Source: Thermodesulfobacteriota bacterium
GTDB lineage: Bacteria > Desulfobacterota > BSN033 > UBA1163
Length of the DNA stretch: 43,268 nucleotides
Assembly: GCA_030017685.1 (NCBI GenBank)
Contig: JASEHH010000021.1
Location: 1 to 43,268, forward strand
Direction of reading: 5' to 3'
Position numbers and translations under genes: made by a program. Below the pieces are notes generated by a model that was not told where the DNA came from, made no database searches, and saw only the letters and a program-made list of their open reading frames with translations. Positions 1 to 8,101 of this stretch are shown piece by piece (within the stretch, counting starts at the first letter, position 1; the number at the start of each line of letters is the position of its first letter).

Positions 1-163
1 AAGGAGATCGTGCTCTTGTCAAAACATTTATGCCTCACCTTTTGAACGTTACTAAAAAATATCACCTGATTCCTCACATTCAGACCTCCGAGTTTGATTT
101 TCCCTATTTCTTGCAAAGACCTTCCGGCTGTGTTATTCGTGGAAACAAACGAGGAGGGAAACC

Positions 164-646
164 ATGAAAGTCCTGATTCTCTACTATTCCAAAGGAGGTA
201 ATACCCGTAAACTGGCAGAGAGGATTGCAGAGGGAGTCCATTCGGTCTCCGGAGTTGAGGCTTTCTTAAAGTCAACACAGGACGTGACGAAGGAGGACTT
301 TTTAGAATCCGCCGGCATCATCGCGGGGTCTCCGGTCTATTTCGGCGCTATGGCCTGGGATCTGAAACGCATCTTCGATGAATATGTGGGAATACGAAAG
401 AAGGTGGAGAATAAGGTCGGAGCCGCCTTTGCCACCTCGGGAGATCTCTCAGGTGGGAAAGAGACGACCATGATCTCCATTATCCAATGCATGCTCATCT
501 ATGGGATGATCGTGGTGGGAGACCCGATGGAAGCCACAGGCCATTATGGTGTAGCCTGTGTGGGCGCTCCCGATGAAAGGGCATCAGAGAATGCCCGCAA
601 ATTAGGAAAGCGGGTGGCGGAACTCTGCAAGAGACTGGCCTCTTAA
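164..646 (+). CDS. Flavodoxin family protein (WrbA-like)
   Basis: 160 aa with a flavodoxin fold. The N-terminus (MKVLILYYSKGGNT) is the phosphate-binding loop for FMN, and GSPVYFGAMAWDLKRIFDE at about residues 56-74 matches the second FMN loop of WrbA-type NAD(P)H:quinone reductases. It is slightly shorter than WrbA itself (about 200 aa), so a general flavodoxin-like reductase or electron carrier is the safer call. It is cytosolic, with no signal peptide. A strong Shine-Dalgarno (GAGGAGG) sits just upstream of the ATG. The EamA transporter gene starts about 15 bases after the stop, so the two may be cotranscribed. The specific substrate cannot be told from sequence. Confidence 0.85.
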   Translation: MKVLILYYSKGGNTRKLAERIAEGVHSVSGVEAFLKSTQDVTKEDFLESAGIIAGSPVYFGAMAWDLKRIFDEYVGIRKKVENKVGAAFATSGDLSGGKETTMISIIQCMLIYGMIVVGDPMEATGHYGVACVGAPDERASENARKLGKRVAELCKRLAS

Positions 647-660
647 ATCGGTTATCCTCT

Positions 661-1555
661 ATGCCTGCCGGAAAAAAATCAACAGATCGGTCACCTTCTT
701 CTTACCATTGTCGTCCTGACCTGGGGGGCCAACTACGGAATTGTCAAATCAGCCTTTCAGGACCTCTCCCCGGTCCTCTTTGGGGCCATCCGTTTCACTC
801 TCTGTGGCCTCCTTGTTCTCGCAATCACTTATAAGTGGGAAAAGGGCGTTTCGATTCAGAAAAAAGATTTTGGGAAGGTAGCCTGGGTGGGACTCTTAGG
901 CATCGGGGTCTATCAGGTCCTCTGGTCTGTCGGCCTCAACCTGACTTCCGCCTCCAACTCCGCATTGATTCTTTCGACCACGCCCCTCTGGGGCGCGCTC
1001 TATGTCCATCTGGTGGAGAAGGAGTCCGTCAAAAAGAAACAATACCTCTTCATGATGATCTCTCTCTTCGGTGTGATGCTGGTCGTTCTGAAACCCACGG
1101 TTAGACTCCATTTTTCTCCGGATACCCTCGCAGGTGATCTCCTTTCCTTGATCGCCGCCTTCTGTGCGGCCATTTTCTTGTCTGTATGGTCAAAGCCCCT
1201 CTTGAAGATCTATTCCCCATTGCGCCTGATGGGCTATTGCATGATGATCGGCTCACTCGTTCTCTGGCTGGCCGTCCCCTTTTTGGCAACACCCGTCGCT
1301 TTAAACCAGATTGGAGCAGCATCCTGGTGGGCTCTCGGATATGCCATCTTTTTGCCGGGCATCATCGGTCATGTCTCTTACTATGGAGGAATCGAAAGGT
1401 TGGGTGTGACCCGGTCCATGGTCTATCTCTACCTCATCCCCTTGTGGGCGATTCTCTTTAACTATCTCTGGATGGGGGAGAAGGTCTTTCCGCAACAGAT
1501 CTTTGGAGGATTGTTCATCCTCCTCGGAGTCCACGGCGCTCTCCGTCGTTCCTAA
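661..1555 (+). CDS. EamA/DMT-family transporter, apparent 1-base frameshift near the start
   Basis: Ten-helix drug/metabolite transporter of the EamA family, probably a small-metabolite exporter in the inner membrane. The conserved body is open from about 665 to 1555 and includes the family motif LTWGANYGIVK in helix 1. No good start codon lies in that frame. The only ATG in the right place (661) is in another frame and joins the body if one A is removed from the seven-A run at 672-678. The restored protein would have 297 aa, normal for the family. An uninterrupted GTG start at 887 would delete the first two helices. Either the run is miscounted, or the gene is frameshifted or read by slippage. 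No clear Shine-Dalgarno precedes 661. Confidence 0.75.
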
Positions 1556-1567
1556 GTTCCTTAGGGA

Positions 1568-2356
1568 TTAAACTTCTTTTAAAAACCTTAACAGGTGGGT
1601 ATTGAACGCTTCAGCCTGTTCCACATTCGAGAGGTGGCGTGTGGATGGAAGGATGACCAGCTTTGAATTTTTGACCTGTTCATGAATGGCCTCGGAGGCG
1701 GAAGCAGGCGTTGCAGGATCATCCTCACCCACTATGATGAAAGTTGGAAGATTGATCTCGCCAAGACGCTCCAGATAATTGAGTCTCCGGATCGCTCCTG
1801 CACATCCGATATAACCTTCTGCCGGTGTGGCTAAAAATTCCTCTTTAATCAGGGTTAACGTTGGAGAGTTCAAACTGAGAAAGGATGGAGTGAACCAGCG
1901 CTCCATCGTCGTCTCGAATTGAGATTTCATTCCATTTTTTTGCACCCCTTCGATCCGCTCATCCCATATTGGTTGTGCCTCCGCCGGGATGGTGGAGGCT
2001 GTATCGCACAGGGCAAGGCTCAGGAGACGATGAGGGTGATTTAGAGCAATGGCCTGGCCGATCATTCCGCCCATGGAGAGCCCGACCCAGTGGACCTGCT
2101 CAATATTCAAGGCATCAAGCAAACTGAGAGCATCCTCACCTAAAAGTTCAAGTGTGTAAGGGGCCATAGTTGTCTCGGTTAAGCCATGGCCCCGTGTATC
2201 GTAACTGAGAACCTGGAAATGTGATCTTAGCATCTCCATCTGAGGCTCCCACATCTTCAGACTGGAAGCAAGGGAGTGACTCAGAATTACGGCCGGGCCA
2301 TCCTTTCTCCCGGAAAGTTCATAATGTATCCGGATACCATTTGCCGTGACGAACAT
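1568..2356 (-). CDS. Alpha/beta hydrolase, 3-oxoadipate enol-lactonase (PcaD)-like
   Basis: 262 aa, the usual size of PcaD-type lactonases. The nucleophile elbow GLSMGG places the catalytic serine at residue 94. The acid is D212 or D213 in VGEDDPATP, and the histidine is H241 in STRHLSNVE. The oxyanion-hole region is LSHSLASS near residue 25. It is cytosolic. The family splits ester or lactone bonds; a beta-ketoadipate pathway is not evident in the neighbourhood, so the substrate is open. The gene converges on the EamA gene with only 12 bases between the stops, and diverges from the superoxide-reductase-like gene across about 170 bases. Confidence 0.85.
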   Translation of the reverse strand: MFVTANGIRIHYELSGRKDGPAVILSHSLASSLKMWEPQMEMLRSHFQVLSYDTRGHGLTETTMAPYTLELLGEDALSLLDALNIEQVHWVGLSMGGMIGQAIALNHPHRLLSLALCDTASTIPAEAQPIWDERIEGVQKNGMKSQFETTMERWFTPSFLSLNSPTLTLIKEEFLATPAEGYIGCAGAIRRLNYLERLGEINLPTFIIVGEDDPATPASASEAIHEQVKNSKLVILPSTRHLSNVEQAEAFNTHLLRFLKEV

Positions 2357-2471
2357 CGATGCCTCCCTTCAAAGTTGTTGTTCATCATTCAAAAGGTGAA
2401 TAGACTATGATGAAGTATTGCACAACTTCCTCGCCGGAGCAATATTCTTTTACCGTTACGTAATCATTTTT

Positions 2472-2501
2472 TTGAAGGGGAATAGATAAAAATGGTATAA
2501 T
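2472..2501 (+). promoter_or_regulatory. Probable sigma70 promoter for the SOR-like gene
   Basis: TTGAAG at 2472-2477 and a perfect TATAAT at 2496-2501, 18 bases apart, lie just upstream of the AGGAGG and ATG at 2530. The expected transcription start is near 2508, giving a short leader. Confidence 0.5.
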
Positions 2502-2529
2502 TAAAAAAATTCAACCAGGAGGCATTCTT

Positions 2530-2907
2530 ATGAACAGGAGGAGATTTTGCTATCTGATGGTATTAGGAGGCCTTTCTCTCTATACTCAACCTGTTTTCGC
2601 CAACAAGTCTTCCACTTCCATTGAGGCTCCCCAGACCGCTACAAAAGGCTCGGAGATAACGATTCGTGTGACCGTCACGCACAAAGGGAACAGTTTTATT
2701 CACTACACCAAGGCGTTGCAGGTGATCGTCAATCAGAAGGAGATCGCCAGATGGGATTTCTCTTCGGGTCAGAGACCTGAGGCAGAGGTCTTCACCAGAG
2801 AGGTCAAAATAACCGCCCTTGAAGATCTGGAGGTCACGGCCGAGGCGCATTGCAATATTCACGGAAGCATGGGGCCGGCAACCGTAAAGATCTCTGTTAA
2901 GGAATAG
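2530..2907 (+). CDS. Exported desulfoferrodoxin/superoxide-reductase-like protein
   Basis: 125 aa. The N-terminus has a twin-arginine type signal (NRRRF followed by a hydrophobic stretch, cleavage after about A24), so the protein is exported folded with its metal. The mature part resembles the centre II domain of superoxide reductase: histidines H51 and H58 in a THKGNSFIHY segment and the CNIHG motif (C108, H111), which in the family provides the iron-ligating Cys and His. The N-terminal loop histidine of classical enzymes is not visible, so the site may have fewer ligands. It may be a periplasmic SOR or an electron-transfer derivative. It is followed 18 bases later by a small membrane protein that could anchor it or supply electrons. 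Confidence 0.65.
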   Translation: MNRRRFCYLMVLGGLSLYTQPVFANKSSTSIEAPQTATKGSEITIRVTVTHKGNSFIHYTKALQVIVNQKEIARWDFSSGQRPEAEVFTREVKITALEDLEVTAEAHCNIHGSMGPATVKISVKE

Positions 2908-2925
2908 AGGGGAGGGATTTTTGAA

Positions 2926-3111
2926 ATGAACATCGGTGGAGTATCGATCATTCTGATGCTCGGCATCCTCAACTTCCTTCTGATCCTCTTTCAGTTGAGT
3001 ACAGGGCTTCGATGGATCAAGGTGCCTTTCGGAGTGCATAAGAAGGGCGGCATGACCCTTTTGGTCAGCGCCACCCTTCATGCCATTCTCGCCCTCCTAG
3101 TCCTAGCGTAG
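2926..3111 (+). CDS. Small two-helix membrane protein
   Basis: 61 aa with two predicted membrane helices (about residues 5-25 and 43-60) joined by a basic loop (VPFGVHKKGG). Histidines at the loop and in helix 2 could bind a cofactor, but this is speculation. A purine-rich GGGGAGGG lies upstream of the ATG. It forms an apparent operon with the preceding exported SOR-like protein. I do not recognise a named family. Confidence 0.6.
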   Translation: MNIGGVSIILMLGILNFLLILFQLSTGLRWIKVPFGVHKKGGMTLLVSATLHAILALLVLA

Positions 3112-3136
3112 TGTCTCTAACACTTCTTTACATACC

Positions 3137-3300
3137 CCGTTCGCCCTGAGCTTGTCGAAGGGTGAACTATATCGGAGGGTTCCGTTCATGGCTCAACATG
3201 GCCTGTCCTGAGCAAACCGTTCGTCCCTTCGAGAGCCTCAGGGCGAACGGTTTTTTCCGAATGTCCTGAGCGAAGTCGAAGGAAGGGCTCACCACGAACG
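3137..3300. repeat. REP-like palindromic cluster with a terminator-like hairpin
   Basis: The intergenic region holds several copies, in both orientations, of a sequence built around CCGTTCGCCCTGAGC and TCGAAGG. The centre, 3214-3256, is a strong hairpin: AAACCGTTCG and CCCT pair with AGGG and CGAACGGTTT across a short loop, followed by a run of T. It can terminate transcription of the upstream small membrane gene. Similar dispersed elements are common between genes of deltaproteobacteria. Confidence 0.65.
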
Positions 3301-3358
3301 GATTTCAAAGTAATTACTGAGACCCTACACTAACATCATAGGAGAGCCTCACGGGCAC

Positions 3359-4351
3359 TTACAGGATCTTCTGTGGTTTTAGCGTGAGAAATTGGTAACG
3401 GTCGGAAGACCGGATGGTGATCTCGCGGATCTGGATTCCCTGAAGGATGGCAAGAGGGACCTCCACCCCTGCATTACCCAGCGCCCACACCTTTCGATAA
3501 AAATCAGTCAGTCCGTTCACCTCTCTTCCTTTAACGGCCGGGACAAGGTCTCCGGGTTTCAGGCCTCCCTTTTCAGCCGGACCTCCTGGCGTCACCCTGG
3601 TGACGAAGACTCGGCCCTGCGCCTCCTCTGCATTAATGCCGAGCCAGGGCCTTGGAGCTTTTTGGGGACGGCCCTTCGTAATCAGGTCATTTAGAATGGG
3701 GGGAAGGAGATCGATCGGGACAGAAATATTACAGGGAATAGTGCCGAATCCCGGGATCACCACCTGGCTGAAAAGAGACCCGATGCCCACAAGCAGACCG
3801 TTCCGGTCGATCAGTGCGGCTCCTCCGTAATTGACAAAGGCCGGCACGGTATAGAGGGCATCTTCAAGAATATATTCCCAGTATCCCGTAAACTCCTTCC
3901 GGCTGATCACCCGCGCCGCCTGAACCGCTTCTTCTTCGCCTCCATATCCTGCGATCACAACAGGCTCTCCCTCTTTCACTTTTGCCGATTGTCCCATTTT
4001 CATCGGTTTCACATTGAGGGGGATCTCTGTCTTCAGGAGTCCGAACCCCGTGGCATGATCGAACCCCACAAATGTGGCGCTGACAGGCTTTCCCTCCGGA
4101 GGGGTGACTTCGATGGACTCCGCCTCGATGATGAGGTAGCCGATCGTAAGAATATGGCCCTTCGAATCGATGACCACGCCATTGCCTTCCCGCTCTGTTC
4201 CCAGCGTCCCTGCTGAATGGGCTTCCTTGGGAATGATCGATCGTATCTTCACGACGGCTTTGAGAATCTCCTTTGCCTCCTGATCCGCATAAGCAGGCAG
4301 GCTGATCGCGATGGAAATAACTGTCAGAATTGTAAAAACGACCTTTTTCAT
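3359..4351 (-). CDS. HtrA/DegP-like protein lacking the catalytic triad, with PDZ domain
   Basis: 330 aa from the ATG at 4351, chosen because GGAGGTG precedes it and a signal peptide follows (cleavage after about A22). The trypsin-like fold of HtrA is recognisable through GNGVVIDSKGHILT, VGFDHATGFGLLK and NYGGAALIDRNG, then a PDZ domain at about 233-315. All three catalytic positions are changed: the His of the usual TNxHV is Y72, the Asp of the usual DxxTDLA is G102, and the Ser of GNSGG is Y175. It should therefore be an inactive periplasmic pseudoprotease, perhaps a peptide-binding chaperone or adaptor. It follows the MBL gene by 17 bases in the same operon. Confidence 0.85.
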   Translation of the reverse strand: MKKVVFTILTVISIAISLPAYADQEAKEILKAVVKIRSIIPKEAHSAGTLGTEREGNGVVIDSKGHILTIGYLIIEAESIEVTPPEGKPVSATFVGFDHATGFGLLKTEIPLNVKPMKMGQSAKVKEGEPVVIAGYGGEEEAVQAARVISRKEFTGYWEYILEDALYTVPAFVNYGGAALIDRNGLLVGIGSLFSQVVIPGFGTIPCNISVPIDLLPPILNDLITKGRPQKAPRPWLGINAEEAQGRVFVTRVTPGGPAEKGGLKPGDLVPAVKGREVNGLTDFYRKVWALGNAGVEVPLAILQGIQIREITIRSSDRYQFLTLKPQKIL

Positions 4352-4368
4352 ATAACACCTCCGATCTT

Positions 4369-5094
4369 TCACCCCAGATAAGGTTCCCACTGTTTTAAGG
4401 TTTCAAGGATGTAGCCGGCCGGTAGTTTCGTCACAACCCGATTGTGACCTGGTAGAAGAATTTTTACCTCCTGCTCGGAAAGCCGTTTCAAGGAATTCCT
4501 GAGCGCCGCCCCATCAGCGCCGAAGAGATCAAAACGGCCGATTGCATGATCGGCATAGAGGACATCGCCGGGGATGAGAATCTTCTCAGGAGAATAGTAG
4601 AGACCGATACTGCCCAGTGAGTGTCCGGGAATATGGATTACCTCCCACGACATCCCTCCGATTTTCAGAGCCTCTCCTCCTTGAAGTTTTCGATCGACCT
4701 TGAAAGTAAAGGATCCGGATTTTATCCCATACTGCATCTGACAGACCTGCTGAAACATCTCCATGCCATAGACCGTTCTTTCATCCCCTTGTTCCAACGG
4801 ATCGCCTTCTGCCTGATGGATCCACAGCTCGGCCCAGGGAATTTTCTTCTGAATCTCAGAGAGAGCGCCGATATGATCGAAATGGGTATGGGTCATAATC
4901 ACCCTTTTGATATCCTCCAGTTCGATCCCTAACTTCCCGATCGAATCAATTTTATAATTCCCCTTTCCGATGAGACCTGGATCGATGAGGGAAAGGTCCT
5001 TAGAAGATGGATTTCCAATCACACAGGTATGGGAATCCGGCATCATCTCGTCCTGCCCCGGAATGAAATAGACACCCTCGGTAATCTTTGGCAT
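4369..5094 (-). CDS. MBL-fold metallo-hydrolase
   Basis: 241 aa from the ATG at 5094, preferred over an in-frame upstream start at 5247 because GGAGGAG lies five bases before it. The metallo-beta-lactamase signature HTHFDH is near residue 68, with further zinc ligands in HIPGHSLGS, GDVLYADH and LLPGHN. The fold is the glyoxalase II / general hydrolase type. It has no signal peptide and is cytosolic. The substrate is not predictable. It is the first gene of a two-gene operon with the HtrA-like pseudoprotease. Confidence 0.85.
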   Translation of the reverse strand: MPKITEGVYFIPGQDEMMPDSHTCVIGNPSSKDLSLIDPGLIGKGNYKIDSIGKLGIELEDIKRVIMTHTHFDHIGALSEIQKKIPWAELWIHQAEGDPLEQGDERTVYGMEMFQQVCQMQYGIKSGSFTFKVDRKLQGGEALKIGGMSWEVIHIPGHSLGSIGLYYSPEKILIPGDVLYADHAIGRFDLFGADGAALRNSLKRLSEQEVKILLPGHNRVVTKLPAGYILETLKQWEPYLG

Positions 5095-5295
5095 CGGCTC
5101 TCCTCCAATGGTATTGACCGGCAAGTGCCCCGTTTCGCCAATAGCGGAATAGGCGGGGTCAAGGGGCACAATATAAAATGAAATTTCATTTCCGGGAAGC
5201 CCCATCCTTTGGGCGGGGAGCTTCACTTTTTTAATCGAATAACCCAACAGAGAGGCCCTGTCAATGTTTACTGTGATTCAGACAGTAAGACTATA

Positions 5296-5472
5296 GACCT
5301 CAGACATTAGACTGAAGAAAGAAAAATGGATAAGGCCTTCGGCGTTGGCTTAGCTGAACGACTGGCAGCTACCAGAAGGAATGACACTCTTGCATATACA
5401 AAAGAATTTCAAAAGAGTGGAATAGAGTTAATTTCCTATATTAGAGAAGTCTGATGTCTAACGTCTGAAGTC
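5296..5472. repeat. Inverted-repeat-bounded 177-bp segment with a 42-codon ORF
   Basis: In the gap 5095-5563, an imperfect inverted repeat (about 18-25 bp; left arm 5296-5313, right arm 5448-5472, core GTTAGAC/GTCTAAC) encloses a short open frame at 5326-5454 (+), starting MDKAFGVGLAERLA. The ORF has no Shine-Dalgarno and no family I recognise. It could be a small non-autonomous mobile element remnant or a gene scrap. Nothing else is visible in this gap apart from the ribosome binding site of the next gene. Confidence 0.35.
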
Positions 5473-5563
5473 GAGTGTCCGAATTGCAGTCAATGTTTAA
5501 TTGCCACTTGACCGTTATGGAAATGAAATGGTAAAGAAAGATCATATAGAGGAGGAATAAAAA

Positions 5564-6151
5564 ATGACAGAAAAGATACCGACTCGGCAGGAAGCCTTGG
5601 AACTTCTTCACCAATATAACGAGAGCGATGGCCTTCGCAAGCATGCCTATGCGGTTGAAGGGGTGATGCGCTATATTGCGCGAAAGCGAGGCGAGAATGA
5701 TGAGAAATGGGGGATCATCGGCCTGATTCACGATCTCGACTATGAAAAGTTTCCCGACCAGCATTGCGCCAAGACCGGAGAGATCCTTCGAGAACAGGGA
5801 TGGCCTGAGGAGTATATTCGGGCGGCTGTCTCTCATGGATGGGGCATCTGTTCTGATGTGATGCCACAGACCGAGTTAGAAAAATTTCTTTATACAATCG
5901 ATGAACTGACAGGGCTCGTCGTCACCACGGCTCTGATCCGCCCTTCAAAAAGCGTCCTCGATGTCCAGGTCAAATCCGTAAAGAACAAATGGAAGGACAA
6001 GAGATTTGCCGCCGGCGTTGACCGGTCGATCATTGAGAAAGGTGCGGAGATGCTCCAGGTTGGGCTGGACGAACTAATCGACGATACCATCAAAGGGATG
6101 CAGGAAGTAGCCGAATCCATCGGCCTGAAGGGAACCCCCTCCACAGGGTAA
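5564..6151 (+). CDS. HD-domain hydrolase
   Basis: 195 aa. An HD phosphohydrolase-type core begins with the helix around RKHAYAVEGVM (H27), followed by the HDLDYEKFP metal motif near residue 55 and a later VSHGWG histidine. Proteins of this length and pattern are widespread stand-alone HD proteins of unknown substrate, possibly nucleotide phosphohydrolases. It is cytosolic. A GAGGAGG Shine-Dalgarno lies about nine bases before the ATG. It appears monocistronic, since about 470 bases separate it from the next gene. Confidence 0.8.
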   Translation: MTEKIPTRQEALELLHQYNESDGLRKHAYAVEGVMRYIARKRGENDEKWGIIGLIHDLDYEKFPDQHCAKTGEILREQGWPEEYIRAAVSHGWGICSDVMPQTELEKFLYTIDELTGLVVTTALIRPSKSVLDVQVKSVKNKWKDKRFAAGVDRSIIEKGAEMLQVGLDELIDDTIKGMQEVAESIGLKGTPSTG

Positions 6152-6619
6152 GCCTCCGGATTAAGGTCTAATTTTATTTAATGCCGGCTTTTTCCGTTAG
6201 GATTTTGATTTCTTGTCGAGGAAACTGGAAGGAAGATATTCAGAGCCATTCTCATTGGGGTCACCCATATAGGTCTTTACGATGACCCCATATACAAAAG
6301 TAGTCTTTACATCCTCCATAAGGACATCTAAATTTTCATTTTGTTGAACTTCGCTCTCCTGAAATACTAAAGAGAATATTATATTGTTTGCATTTCTCAA
6401 TAACTATTTTTAAATTCAGTATGAACCATCCCCCCTTACCTCCCTTTTCTAAAGAGACTGTGTCGTAATTGGGGGGATGCAAATAAATATATGCTCCGAG
6501 TAATAATTCGTTTGATTGACCCGCAAACAATTTTGACTTATGATGTAAAATAATTTCTCGCCAATCATATGATTTTTATTCCCTCCTTTTACCAGACAGG
6601 GGAAGTTTATGGAGGACCT
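6152..6619. other. Intergenic gap of about 470 bases, no supported gene
   Basis: AT-rich and low in coding signal. A 67-codon open frame on the minus strand (6197-6400) has no Shine-Dalgarno and no recognised family. A C-rich stretch near 6430 and a G-rich stretch near 6470 form a loose inverted repeat. I see no confident promoter. The GGAGG before 6620 is the ribosome binding site of the DUF362 gene. Confidence 0.5.
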
Positions 6620-7948
6620 ATGAGCAAAGCAACGGTTTGGTTTATGGATGCTCGGTCAAGGCGTTTTTTGGAATCCACAGCCATTAAAGGTCGCCAGATC
6701 CTTGAGTATTCCGGATGGCTCGACCATCTCAAACCGGGGGATATCGTAGCCGTCAAAACTCACATGGGGGAGGCTTACAATGTCGGTTACTTAAGGCCAG
6801 TCATTGTTCGAACATTTGTGGATGTCCTCAAAGAGCGGGGTTGTAAACCATTTGTTACGGACACGACTACCATGCCCTATCACCCATGGATCAGCAGGAC
6901 GTTGGCTGTGGATCATCTCGAAACGGCTAACCGCAACGGTTTTAACCAAGCCTCCATGGACTGTCCGATCATCATCGCAGACGGCTGGTTGGGAACAGAC
7001 GATGTGATCGTTGATCTCAAAGGTCGAGGAAACTATTTAAACAAACAGTTTGTCGCTCGAGCCATTGCGGATGCGGATGCCTTGTTTTCTGTGGCCCATT
7101 TCAAGGGTCACCCTGCCGGAGGTTATGGAGCAGCGATCAAAAACATTGGTGTCGGTTGTGCAAGCAAACGGGGCAAGATGAACCTTCACGGCGCTCTGGC
7201 CGGTGATAAACCTGTTATTAATGCCGAGCTTTGCCCTGGACGAAAGTGTGAATGGTGGGAAACCTGTGAGGAATGTTGCCCGGAAGGTTCGATAAAGGTG
7301 ACGGATAAAGGATTAGAGGTGGACCTGGAATCATGTGTCTATTGCTTTGCCTGTGCAAACTTATGCGTGAATATGGCTGGGATAAAGGCGATTCAGCGGT
7401 TCGATCACTTGCCCGCTCTGGGGAGGCGTATTGCCGATTCAGCGCTTGCTACAATGATGACCAAGGAATCCAACAAAGTGTTCTTCATCAACTATGCTCT
7501 GGATATCACTCCTGCCTGTGACTGTTACGGCTGGACGGATACGCCTTTGGTGAACAGCATAGGAGTTTTGGCCTCTCTGGATCCGGTCGCTGTGGATAAG
7601 GCATGTATCGATCTGATGAACGAAGCTCCCGGACTGATTAATTCTGAAGCCGAAGAATTTAATGCCCTTGCCCCAGGGTCGAAAAAGTTAAATCTCATCA
7701 AGGGAAAAGATATTGAGGTTCAGGTCTATGGCGGGGTAGAAAATGGTTTGGGCGTAGCCGACTACGTGATTAAGGAAGTTCCTCTTGACCGAAGTCAAGA
7801 GGCCATCGCACGTCTCTATCCGGAGAAGGTAAGAGCAAAAAAGCTCAAGCCGATGTATGAAAAGAATCATCCCCTGTCTAATCTGGACACCGTTTCCTTC
7901 GGCCGGCTCACTGAAGGAGTGACCAATCCAAAGCATCCCAAAAAGTGA
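6620..7948 (+). CDS. DUF362 domain protein with 4Fe-4S ferredoxin motifs
   Basis: 442 aa from the ATG at 6620, chosen over an ATG-type start at 6569 because TGGAGGA lies just upstream. The DUF362 domain fills most of the protein, for example VAVKTHMGE, SVAHFKGHPAGGYGAAIKNIG and LDPVAVDKACIDL. A ferredoxin-like insert near residues 205-255 has Cys clusters (CPGRKCEWWETCEECCP and CVYCFACANLC) that can bind two [4Fe-4S] clusters, one with irregular spacing. The family is common in anaerobes and its biochemical role is unproven; a cytosolic redox function is inferred. It appears to be a single-gene unit. Confidence 0.85.
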   Translation: MSKATVWFMDARSRRFLESTAIKGRQILEYSGWLDHLKPGDIVAVKTHMGEAYNVGYLRPVIVRTFVDVLKERGCKPFVTDTTTMPYHPWISRTLAVDHLETANRNGFNQASMDCPIIIADGWLGTDDVIVDLKGRGNYLNKQFVARAIADADALFSVAHFKGHPAGGYGAAIKNIGVGCASKRGKMNLHGALAGDKPVINAELCPGRKCEWWETCEECCPEGSIKVTDKGLEVDLESCVYCFACANLCVNMAGIKAIQRFDHLPALGRRIADSALATMMTKESNKVFFINYALDITPACDCYGWTDTPLVNSIGVLASLDPVAVDKACIDLMNEAPGLINSEAEEFNALAPGSKKLNLIKGKDIEVQVYGGVENGLGVADYVIKEVPLDRSQEAIARLYPEKVRAKKLKPMYEKNHPLSNLDTVSFGRLTEGVTNPKHPKK

Positions 7949-8101
7949 CGGAAATATGAACGCCAGGCAATCATTAAAGGTTTAAACTTAATGCTGAATC
8001 GATAGTTTAAGGGTTATTTTGGAATGCAGACTTGTGGTGAAGTGGCCAGTGAGGGATTAACCCGACAGGGCCTGGGAAGTTCACTTTTATGATAGACTAT
8101 A

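Noticed and set aside
6197-6400. 67-codon minus-strand ORF in the gap before the DUF362 gene
   Set aside because: No ribosome binding site, no recognised family, AT-rich non-coding look.
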